Assembly (NCBI GenBank): GCA_028564675.1
Contig: JAOVVO010000104.1
Span: forward strand, 62,001 to 126,000
Length of the DNA: 64,000 nucleotides
Reading direction: 5' to 3'
Origin: Onchocerca lupi
Taxonomy: Eukaryota; Nematoda; Chromadorea; Rhabditida; Onchocercidae
Part shown: piece after piece, positions 24,101 through 37,000 of the stretch
How the letters are laid out: each line of letters opens with the position of its first letter
Numbering within the stretch: the stretch's first letter is position 1
Made by a program: the position numbers and the translations under genes
The notes under the pieces: generated by a model
Told to the model about the DNA's origin: nothing
The model's database searches: none
The model's input: the letters and a program-made list of their open reading frames with translations, nothing else

Positions 24101-27100
24101 AAATTCAAAATTAATTAAGACATGGTTCGACATATTGTTGGAGCAATTTTGTTTGTCCATTTACTACAACATGTGTAGAAGGAAAATGTTGCAAAACTAA
24201 TTGTAAGTTTATCATTTTTTTTTTTTAATTCGAACTTAAAATTCAACTTGAAATCATTTCATTATGCATTGGTTTAAATTTAAATTTAAGCTGAAAAAAA
24301 TCAGGCAATTGAATTGATTGAAGGAAGGGTTGAAAATTTTATTAGTATTTAGCAGTAATTTTTAAGCTAATAAAATCATTAAACATTTTAAATTTGTATT
24401 ATTTCAAACAAATCTAAATTGATTACAATTAAAGATTATTGATCATGTTAGTAATAATTAATGCAAAATTGCGACCGGTGTGATAATTAGGTGATAAATA
24501 TATTGATGATAATTTGCTTGATAAGTATTGATAAAATCATTTATTTCAATTTATCATTGACAATATCTCAATTAGTCATTGTAAATAATAAAATTTTACT
24601 AATGCAATTAATATAATTTTAATTATTTCGAAAAATAAATAGCACAAAGCAGTAGCTTCTTTTAATTAACAACATTGGAGGTAAGTTCAATTAATTATTA
24701 TCATTATCATTGTTATCAACAACTGATAATTAATATTTGTAAACAGTATCAACTATAATAAATTGTGATAAGATTTTTAAAAAAATGTGGAAAATTTTGT
24801 GCATAATAATCTTTATTTCTAATTTATAGCTAAAAATCATTCGTCATTTATTTATGGAACGAAAAAATACGAATACACGTGCGTCGCGTGTCTTTTTCTG
24901 CTTGCATAAGGACACACGTACGCTGCATGCCTACTTCGTCTGTTTGCATAAGTTTACACATTTTGCAAATAAATAAATTTAAATTAATTTTTCAGCTTCA
25001 ATCAGTATCCGTCAATGTCCCGAAACATTCTGGGAATGCGGTAGTGGTGAATGCGTTCCGCTGCAAACACGTTGCGATGGATTGCAAGCGTGCAATGACG
25101 GATCAGACGAAATGCATTGTGGTTTGAAATTTTTTCTTATTTTTTTTTTTTTTTTTAAATGCTACACAAAGTTCAAAGTTCAAATATGCGCAAAAATTGC
25201 ATAATTGATTTAAACAAATATGATTTCATATTTTCATATCAAATATCGAAATTAATTTTTTAGTATTCATTTTAATCTTTCATCCATAAGATTTAAATTA
25301 ATTATTTCAATATTTATGTTACATTTCATTTCGAAAAAACTTGATTAAGATAATTATTAGGATTTTAAGACTTAATTAGGATTATTTACTTAAGATTTAA
25401 TTTTTGTTCTTAAAGTTATTTTTTATTTGCACAAATAAGTGAAAATTTCGTGAAAAAATGAAAAATTAGGAGTAGAGATAAAATTTTTAACTTATATTAA
25501 ATTTAATTATGATATTTATTATAAACAAATGTTTAAACCTAATTATAATATTTCCGAGTATTAATTTTTATGAATATATTTAAATAAAATTTTATTTTAA
25601 TACTATAATTAAATTTAAAACTTTGGAAAATTCATTCTTTAATTTTTTAAAAATTCTTTCCAAAACTAAAATTGTCGCTAAAAAGCTTTTTTAACAAAGC
25701 ATATTAACAATTTTTTTTTTGATAAAAATGTCCTTTTAATACAAACTATGATAGAGTAATTTATAGTTGTTAGCAATGATGAGATAATTAAAAATATTTT
25801 TTTAATTCCATTAATTTTATTTCTTGAATTTACAATAGAGTTATTTGTCTAAAAGAAATATTATCGAAAATAAATGAATATTAGCAAAATTTTACGATTT
25901 TTTGAAAAAAAAAAAGTAAGTTTAAATTCTTGTTCAAAACTTCACAACAAAATTCTGATAAAAAGGAATGATGAATTTGATTTTTTTATTAAAATATTCA
26001 TTAAATTGTTTTTTTTCCTCTCTTCAAAAAAAAAAAAAAAAAAACATTTCTAATTTTTAATTTATAAGAACAAAATTTGATCATTCATTTATTGAAGCAA
26101 ATTTTCATTATAATATTTCTTCCTTTTTCCAACTTGATTTCTTTAATTATGCCACATCTAATTAAGTTAACGGATTAATCTTTTTTTCTTAATTTCTTTC
26201 TTTAATTTCTTTTTTTTTCTCTTTTCGTTTTCATTAATTTATTAATTAACTTTTTTAGAAATATTTTTCGAATCATTTTTAATTTCTGATAAATTTTGTC
26301 GTCGTTCAAGTTCGATACAAACTTGTGCATAGAAATATCCTAATGTAAGGAGTAAAATAGCTGGAAAACGTAATTCAAGCGTTTCCTCGTAAAATATACG
26401 TGTATAAAATATTGAACCTACTACGTAACCGCCTAAAAAGTAAAAATTTGAATAAAGTCCAGTAACGAATGGTATCACGTGAAGACACGCCAAAATACGT
26501 CGAAATGCTATATCACTGATATGCTTTTCACGCCATTCTTGTATTCCTTTAATTGCGTAAAATCCTTTTGCGCCATATTCCATAAATAATGCAAGAATAT
26601 TTAATGCAATCCAAATCTATAATTTTTTTTTTTTTAAGAAAGAAATGAAAAAACAATTTTCAAAATTAAATTTTCTTTTTTTTTAAATCAAATCAATATT
26701 TTTAGACTATAAAAATAAGAAAAAAGACATGGAAAGAATTTAGTTTTTCAATCATATTTTACACACTTTAATTCATTTAAATGAAAAAAATGCTGCAAAT
26801 AATAAATTATTAAATAAAAATTTATAATGGAAATTTTCAAAAAAAAAAAAAAATAAATAAAAGTCAACTGAATAATTTAAATTCAAAATTGCCCAAGTTT
26901 TTAGATCAAAAAATGAAATAATTAAAACTGAAAAAAATTCTAACTTTTTAAAAAATGTGCCTTTTTTTCATTTCGAAATTCGATATAGTTTAAATTAAAA
27001 CGTAAAAATGATACGAAAATTGTGCGACTAATTTTATGCACTTTAAATAAAATAATTAACATTGAAGAAATTCCTTTGTTTTCCAAAATATGCCATATTT

Positions 27101-27979
27101 TTTTTTTTTTTATTTCAAAAAATCGATTTAATTTAAATTATTAAATGTTGCAAAAACTAGTGCGATCAATTTTATGCATTTTTAAATAAAATAATTGAAA
27201 TTGAAGAAATTCCAATTTTTCCAAAATATGCCATTTTTCTTATTTTAGAAAATCAGTATAGTTTTTTAAATTAGAATCTGAAAAGATACAAGAATTGTGC
27301 AACCAATTTTATGCACTTTTTTCTTTGAAAAAAAATTTTTTTTTTTAAAATATTCAAATTCACTTAAAAAATTTTTAAATTATTATTATTTTTTTTTTTT
27401 TGATGGAAATTTATCGTTTTAAAAATAGGATTATTGAATGATATGAGGAAATATTTTGAATTATATATGAATAAAATCTAAAATAAATCAATTTCGTTTT
27501 TTTTTTTTTCTTTTTTGAAACTTACCAAATTTGCATACTGTATTCCATGCCATAATAATACAAAGCTATACGATACAAGAACACCAAGTATTTTTCGTCG
27601 AATGGAAAAAGTTGGCATACAAATTGGAATATAAATATATGTTTTAAAAAAATTATAAAGTCCACGGTCAAAATGACGCCAAACTTTGGAATATAATGTT
27701 AAACGATTGAGACAAATTGGACCATCCACTGGTTCCATATTATCAAGTAAGGCAAAAAATCGTGGTAAGCCAAATATTACAACATATCGAAGATGGAAAA
27801 ATATTCCTGAAAATTCTCCAAAATTAGTGAAAATTAGTACTTTTTTTTTTTTTTTTTTGTTTGCAATTCGCAATGAAATATTTTCATTGAATTAAATGAA
27901 ATTGAAAAAAATTTCAATTTGATTTGAACAGATTAAAATAACTTTTAAAAAAAAGTTCATATTTCACACATCATCATTT

Positions 27980-28010
<31 letters not shown>

Positions 28011-31000
28011 TATAAGCGTTTCATATTTTGCTTAAAAATTTTTGCTAAATAAATTCTAGGCTTTTATTGATATAAACCTAAAATATACCAGTAAAAAGCT
28101 CAAGATATTATTGGAACTTAAAAATGAAATCAAATTTAAAAATAGGAAATGAATAATTAGCACTATGAGAAAGGAAAATTTTAAATAAAGACAATTTGAT
28201 AACAAAATTTTAAAAATATAAACTGAAATTTTACAAACGTAAAAAGTTTTTATTTAAATATAAAAAAATTAATAATTAATTTCTTAATATATATTTTTTT
28301 CGATTCCATATGATGTATATACATTTAAAGATCATATCTGCATTAGTTACATATCGGCTTAACATAGTAATTTAATTAATTACTAGTTTAATATCAAATA
28401 TTTTCGAATTTTAATGCTATATTAAATTAATTAGCATTCAAATTAATAAAATCTTTCGAAATATTCCTATTACTATATTTTTGTTTTAATTTGAAATTAA
28501 TTTAAAAAAAATTTAACATTAATCAAAATTTAATAAAACAAACAAATCGTATATTTTTGAATGCTACTTAAAGTAAAATGCTCAAAAAAAAAAAAAAAAA
28601 AATTTAAGAAACGCAAGGAAGACGAAAAATTAACTAAAATCTCTGATTTAAATGAATCCCATTAATTAATTTTTAATTTCAATAAATTCTATTAATTAAT
28701 TTTTAATTTAAATGTAATTTTTAAGTGATATATTCTTGAAAAACATACCTAATGCCATTCCTAGTGAAACAAGTTCATTTTTTGGCATTACTCTTGCATA
28801 ATCCGAATCATAAAGAATCCATTCGAAATACATAAAATGTAGCATTAAATGAATGAATAACCACCAAAAACCAATACGTACGGCAAAAAATACAAGTTGA
28901 CGCCAATTACGTATTTTATTACGACGTTCACGTATTTGACGTTCAAAATCCGGATAAATGACGACAAGTGCCGTCATATATGGTGGATAAAATGCGTAAA
29001 AAAGCATACGTACGTAACGTTTCAATAGCGTATTATCTTCCGGACGTGTTCGATTATTTTGAGCTTCCAAATTGTATGATATATAGGAAAGTAAGGTGTA
29101 ACATAAAAATGAAACAACTAATAATGGATTTGATGATAAATAATGAGCATATCGTAATATTAGATAAAGAACTGGCATTGAACTTGTCCATATAACAATT
29201 TGACGCCTATAATTAATTAATTAGACTAATTAGTTAAAACATTATTACCTGTAATTAAAAACATAAATAATATATTCTGATTAAATATTATTACCTACAA
29301 TTAAAAATATAAATTATGTATTTTGATCAGAACATTCTTACTTATAATTGAAAAATATCAGTTCTATATTTTGATTAAATATTATTTATCTACAATTATA
29401 GAAATAAATTATATTTTAAAAATATAAGTTACGTACTTATAAAGTATAATATTCTGAATTAATTATGCAATATTATTTTTTTAGCATTTTTTTTTTTTTA
29501 TTTTTTTGATGAGTAAAAAATTTTAATTTAAACTAAAATATTATTTTAGTAGATATTTTTTAATTCAAATTATAGCTATTTATTAGAAGATTATTATCTT
29601 GTAAAATTATTAAAAACTTTTTTTTAACGTATACCTGAAATTATTTTTTTTCTTTTTGTTCTAAAAATAATTTTCGGATTTGTAGATATAAATATAAACT
29701 GGATAATCTAACATTTTGAATTAAATATACGGTATTTTTTTCAACAAATTTTATCGTTGAATAAATAAGAAAAACTTTAATTTGATTTTCAATTATTTAA
29801 ATAATTGAGTTTTTTTTTTAATTTGAACTAAAATATAATTTTAGTAGATATTTTTTAGTTCAAATAATGGTTATTATTAGAAGAATATTATCTGTAAAAT
29901 TATTGACAAATTTTCCTACGTACATTCGAAATTTTTTCTTTTATCCTAAAAATAATTTTTAATGATTTGTGGATACATTTGTTAATTGTATAGTAAGTTT
30001 AGATTTCAAATTATTTTAAAATTATAATTAAATAGTTAAAAATTAATTAGTTTTAATTTGCTGATACATTGATTTTTTTTTCTCTGCTCCATTTTTTTCC
30101 TTTTTCTTTCTTTTGATGACAAACTAAAATTTTATTCTCATTTAATTCAAACAATTTCGTAAAAGTTTTTTTTTTTTAAAAAGACTTATAAATTACTAAG
30201 CAATTAATCGAAGCTATAAATCTAATTAGTATAAATTAAAGTCGTAAATCTATTTAGGGCAAATTATAAGTGTAATTAGTAGAAAAATACTTTGCATATT
30301 CGATAAATAAAATGCTTCGATTTTAGTTTAAACGAATAATATTTTTAAGTTTAACCTAATGTATTAAGAAGTGATACATCAAAATTTTAGATTTTAATCT
30401 AATTGAAATCAATAATATCGTTCAGATTTTAATCTAACTTAAATCAATTATTTATTAAAAATTTTAACTCCATAGAAATCAATAATTAGAGCTTTAATCT
30501 AATTGAAATCACTTCTACTTTAAATATATTACTTTTTTGATAAAAAATACTTTTAAGTTTTACTATTTGCACGAAGTTTTCTTTTTTATTTTTTTACTTC
30601 AAGTATTATTTGTATTAATCAATAATATTTTAAATATTACTGTTTACTAGAAGAATGAAAAAGAAAAAATGGATTCAAAAGAAAATTTCAAAAAAAAAAA
30701 AAAAAAATTAAACTTTGCAATAAACCTACCGGATGTAGTAAGCAGCAAGAAAGGTTACAGTACCCTGAACGATTGATAAAAAAACAAGCCATTTGGTAAA
30801 TATGAAGGAACTAAAAATGATTGAATAAATTACTGTAATATACTGTAAAATATGATCCGATATAAAATATCCACCAATATTGAAAATAATTGAATGTATT
30901 GCAAAAAATGGTATTAGCATTAAACCAATCGGTGACCAGGAGTTCCATTCCCAATTTGATTCATCCTTCAAATTAGATTAATTAATTAATTTCGATCATA

Positions 31001-34000
31001 ATAGCATGCTATTTTGAACATTAAGTTAATTAGATTAATTAATTAATTTTTCTATCAAACTAATATGATATTTTGAACATTAGGTGAAGATTGAAAATCC
31101 ATTATTAATTTAGTAATTTTAGTTAGCAAATGATTTTTTGCTTCATTTATTTCCATAATAAATTCGGAATTAATCTATCATTAATTCGAATTATTAATTT
31201 TTTCTGTATAATTAGTAGATTTATAATAAATGTTTAGTTTCTTTTAGTATTAAGAATGTTAATTGAAAACTTTGTAGGCGGTTAATGTTAAAGCATTTAT
31301 TATATTGTAATTAAGTTAAATCTTTTCGAATTTAATTTTTTTTTTAAAGATTAATAATATTAAAGTAACATAATTCGATTAGTTATATCAAATTTTTTAA
31401 AAAAAAATTAGTAATACTGATAAAAAAACGACCATTAATATGATAATGGATAATCATATCATGTTAAATTAAATTTAAATCTTTTCAGTTAAACTAAATC
31501 CTTTTCAAATCTTAAAAACTAAATCTTTTTAATTAAATTAAATGTTTTCAAATTATTGACTTTTTTTTTAAATAAAAATTGATAATACTAAATTAATATA
31601 ATTCAACACAACTTTATCAGTATAGTGTAACTAGCTGTAGAAATATGAGTAAAAAAAAAAAAAATTTCATAAAGTATTATTAATTAAAAAATCTGATAAA
31701 AAAAAAAAACGAAAAGAAAATAAGATTTTTTTAAATATAAGATTTTATTTTCCAAATATATTTCTTGATAAGATTTTGTTAAAATTCATTACTGATAACA
31801 ATCAAATTAATAAATGCAAACCAGATATCGTTCACCAATTAGTGGTAATCGATTAATTCGTATTGGATGCCAATATTGAAATTCGTATTTATTACTGGCA
31901 ATTAACACTTGACACCATGCATATATCATAGTACAGATAAAGATAAGATAACAAAAGTTAAGTTCAATTTTCGGTAATGCTGGATATTCGAAAAGTATCC
32001 TTCGATTTTTTGTTGTTATCATTTTTGATCGAGCTGTGACAGTCATATTGATATGATAATTTATATTTTCTTTCTTTCCTAAAATTATTTCATTTCTACT
32101 TTTTTTTTTTCGTGATAATAATATTTTTGATTAAATAAATTCATATATTTTATAGTATTTTGATCATAAATCTATTACTTATTTACTCAATTATATTTTG
32201 AATCCAGTAAATAAATTAAGTTCTATTCGAATAGATAAAAGAAATTAGTAAATAAAAGTTTAATTTCGATCTAATAAGCATAAATTCAGCATTTTCGATC
32301 ATAAATCTATCATTTTTTCCAATCATATTTTAAGTTTTAATAAACTAATAAATTTCAATGTAATAAGCAAAAAAAAAAAAAAAAAAAAAATCTAGTAAAT
32401 GAAAATCTAATTTTAATCTAATAAACACAATAAAAAAACTAATTTAAAAAACAAAAATAAAAATAAAATTGAATTATTTATTCTAGAAATGAACATTTAT
32501 AAGGCACATCTAAAAATAATAACAACTAGTTATCAGAACAATTAATTATCAAAATTTCACTTAAAATTTTCCTATCATTACTATTTTTTTATTTAATTGC
32601 TTGAATTACAAGAAGAAATTGGGAAACAATCAATAATTCATAAATATTACCAAGGAAAGATTATTATTTTTAATTTAAATTTAATTATTCAAGTTGTCAA
32701 GAAGAAAAAAAAAGAGAAACAGCTAGTAATTCATGAATATTAGATTGAAAAAAAAAAAAACAAAAAAGACATGACTAAGAAATTTTATAAAAAGAAAAAA
32801 AAAACATATGAAATGACAAGAAAATTTGTTGAATTTGTACTAAAAATTTAATAGTAAAATGATGGCAAAATTTCGAATTGCCCATTGCAAACATGATAGT
32901 TTCGTTGAATTGAAAAATTTTTAAAATTAGGACACAATTGTTCAACTTGCTCCATCCATCTTTTATTGTTGTCATCATTTCCCATTCATTCATTCATTCA
33001 GGGGAGGATATTTTCAAAAGGGGGTTTTATAAAATTTGTCCATCGAGAATAAGACAATCAATCAATAAAAATGCGCATTTCTTTGTTTATCCATTTCTAG
33101 TTCGACGCATCTTATTCAAATTTAAGAAATTTTACAAAATCTTCGAATTATTTTCAAAAATTAATCAAATGAAATCAGAAATATGAAATAGTTTTTATTT
33201 GCTGCTAACAAAGTTAAGAATAATATTTGAAACGAAAGAAAAGAAAAAAGTCAATCAATTAATGGATTAACAAACAAAGAATCGAATAAATTTTAACAAT
33301 TTTTGAGAAATTAACTAAGTCCAAAGATTAGGGAAAGATTTTGAAGTTCAATGGCCGCTATATGTATGTGGTTTGTAATATTTGCAAAAAAAAAAATTTT
33401 TTTAATTGAAAAAATTTTTACATAAAAATTTTTATACGTGAATTCCTAAAAAAATTTTTTTTTTTTTTGTAATTTCGAAATTCTTTTCAGCAAAAATTTC
33501 ACAAATTATTTCATTTCCATTTTTTCTTTCTTTTTTTTTTTAATCAAAAGTTATTAGTAATTATTTATTATTTAATTCTACAACAAATTAATTGAATCAG
33601 GAAAATAATTTTGCAAAATTATTTAATTATGAATGGAAAACTTATTATAATAAATATGAATATAATATAAATATGAATAATATAAGCTATTTATATTCGT
33701 AATCTTTTTTTGTTTTCCTCGGGAATAATTTTTAGATAAATAACTGAATCCGAATTTTTAAAATATATGATGAAATTTTTTTCATCTAAACTTAATTTTA
33801 CGTATTTTTTTTTCATCCATCTGTAATGTAATAAAACTCGATTAGTTAATTAATAATTAATTAATTTGAAAAAATATTGATGAGATTAAGCCATATACAC
33901 CTCTTAAATCACTAATTCATCAAACGATAGACGAATTAAGAGTGTAATATTTAAACAAAATCGTAATATTAATTGCATAATTACTAATGGTATGTATTGA

Positions 34001-37000
34001 ATTTATTAATCAGAATAATGGGTGCAAATAGAATAATTAAATCGAAGTACTGGAATTCAATTAAACGTTCTCCCTTTAAACTATAATCATATCATAATTA
34101 TTAGTTAATATTTTTTCAACATTTCATCATTACCGAATCATTATACTTTTATATTTGAAAAGAATTTGTTTTTTTAATAATTAAATTTTGTTATCATTAT
34201 GTATTATTACAGTCTTTCGAATAAATTAATACTAATAACTATTTTGTTAGTTACTTCTACTTTTCAATTCAATTTTTTAGATTTTTAATTGAATTTTTCT
34301 TAAATATGAATTATTTCATTAAAAATTTTGCCTGAATTTTCATAACTTTATTCATTCATTTCCTTCAATTATTATTTTTCTGTTTATTCTTTGGCAAAAT
34401 TCACAAAACTTTTTTTTTTTAATATGTTCAATTAGAATTATATTCTTAATATGTTTAATTAGAATTATAATTTTTAATATGTTTAATTAGAATTATAATC
34501 TAATTTAAGTTACATAATGTTTAACCAATTCTGGTAATTGAAGCCGGAAATTATTCCGATAATATGATTTTCAAACTTAGCTTTATTAATTTAAATACCA
34601 TTTCATTATCATTGCTATCACAAATAATTATATTTATATAAAATTGAAAAAAAAATAACGAATAGACCGAAAAACATTTTTTATATTAAAAATTTCCATT
34701 TAAATTTTCCCATTTAAATTTCCATTTAAATTACGCAACTTTTATTGTAAGCTTTTATTTTAATCGTAAAATTTTTGATTTTTAGTATTACTGATCAAAA
34801 ATTATTCTACCATTTCAACAAAATTAATTTAAACTTCTAATTAGATATAAAAATAAAACAAAAATGTTAATTTTTCCTGTCTTTTTTTAAATTTTAGTAG
34901 TATTTTATTTTTCTGCCTTTTTTTTTAAAATTTTAATGATATTTTTAAAATGAAGGGAATTTTTTGGGGAGATTTAAATTATTATATCCATAATTCTCTT
35001 TATTTCTAAGCAAGCAACAATGCTAAATATTTAAAAATTTTTACTTGAGATTTTTATGCGTAGCTAGGAAATTTTGCTGATGTTAATTGCAAATAAACGA
35101 TTAAATGTTATCAATTAAATTAATCTTTAATCTTTCTCAAAACTTTCTGACAAAATATATCACGCTATAAATTGCGAAAAATTTTTCGCTAATTTTAGGT
35201 AGTGAAAAGCGATCTGTAACGGAAAATTGCGGTGCAAAATATTACACGTGTGATTCTGGTGATTGTATTCCACGTGAAAAAGCTTGCGATCGACATTACG
35301 ATTGCTCAGATGGCAGTGATGAAATGAAATGTGGTAAGTTTTAATTTTAAAACTTTAGTAGAAAAATGTAAATATGAAAGAATTAAATTGGTTTTTTTTT
35401 TATAGATTAAAATTGAAGTGTTAAATATTTGGAAAAAATTTAAAACTTGGTTTGCTAATATATTAATTATTACTCCTTTTAATTGAAAATTTTAATTGGA
35501 AATAATTATTAAAATTTTTAATTAAAAATATAAAAATAAGAATTGAAAATGTTAAGAGAAAAACATTCAAAAATTATACGATGAAAAAAAAAAAACGAAA
35601 TAAAAATTATGTGAAGAAACAAATAAACATCATTTTATAAAAAAAAGAAAAAACAAGAAACAAATAAAAATTATTTATCATCACATAACAAATAGCAAAT
35701 AAAGATAATAATGATGATAAAATGATTTTTTCTAATATTATTGAAAAACAATAATTAAGACATTATCATAACTAATTAATTATGCTGAACGCTTAATTTA
35801 GCATGAAACTTATTTATCTCAAACTTTCTAATATTTCATTTTTATAATTGTATGGATTCAATAATTTGTAAAAATTTCCAAGTTGTTAAAAGTTTTTAAT
35901 AATCAATTGAAAATTTTCGTACATCAGTTTTTTCATTGCAAATTTTAGTTCAAGAAAAATTTTGCTTTAAAGACAATTGATCGCACTATAATTCTAATGC
36001 AATGAACTGATAAAATAATGATAGATTTCTTGAAAAATTTGTTTAAAATGTGATAATTTTGAATTAACAATGATAATTTGAGCTTCAAGAAGGTAATATA
36101 GATAAAATTTATTTGCAAATAATTATTAATGTTGGAATTTAGAATATTTTCTTGCTGCTCAACGAGCTCATTTCGGATCCATAAATGCTGTTAATAATAA
36201 AGTTATTAATAAATTTGGCAAGAATTCAAAAAATCAGGTATTTTGATTTTAGCATATTCTTGATTGAATATTGTACTTTGGACTTTAGAATTCAAAAAAT
36301 TAGATATTTGAATTTATTATATTCTCGTTGATATTTATTATATTGCGGATCAATTTCAATATTACCAACATTGAAGGATTTTTATCACTTTATCAGGCAA
36401 AGGATAGGAGAAATTTTTGCATTTTTTTTGTTAAAAGATATGTGATATATTGACTAATATTTTTCGAATATTTCGGATTTATTTTCGTGATCATTAAATA
36501 AGTTTTCCTAACTATTCAAATATGACACTAAATTGGAATTTATTTGTTACAAAAATTGCAGGGCAAGAAACGAAAACTTTCGCATAAACGTCAAAGTTAT
36601 CATGATAAGCTTAAAATTAATCATGATAATATTAAGGGTAATGATCGACAAGAAAATGCTCCTAAAGCAATTCAGAATGGTAACTTGAACAATCGGAAAT
36701 TCAACGTAAAAAACCAGAATATTCCTTTATCACGAGCTGACAATGGCAAAAGGCAATATGGTTATCTATCAGGAAAGAGTCACGATAGTTATGAAGTTGA
36801 AAATTGGTATAAAAATAAAAATCGACATGCTTTTGGTTATGGTAAAACCGATTACGGTAGAACAAGTAATACCTATACTCGAATTAGAAATGGTAGACGC
36901 AGAAATCATGGTCATGATAATTTTGAAGCTTATCACAAAACTATGGAATCAGTCAATGATAATGATCAAAAAAATACTAATTCAAAAAATGATAACGCTG

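Larger units (their letters stand above)
25122..35198. other. intron 9 (10 kb) hosting an antisense gene
   Basis: The intron runs from the phase 1 donor after LDLa3 to the phase 1 acceptor (AATTTTAG) before LDLa4. The minus-strand HHAT-type gene occupies 26242-32046. The rest is AT-rich sequence with homopolymers and local duplications. If the host gene is really two genes, this would be the intergenic space containing a third gene. Confidence 0.65.

Noticed and set aside
28968..29195. Plus-strand frame antisense to hhat exon 3
   Set aside because: A shadow of the conserved minus-strand exon.
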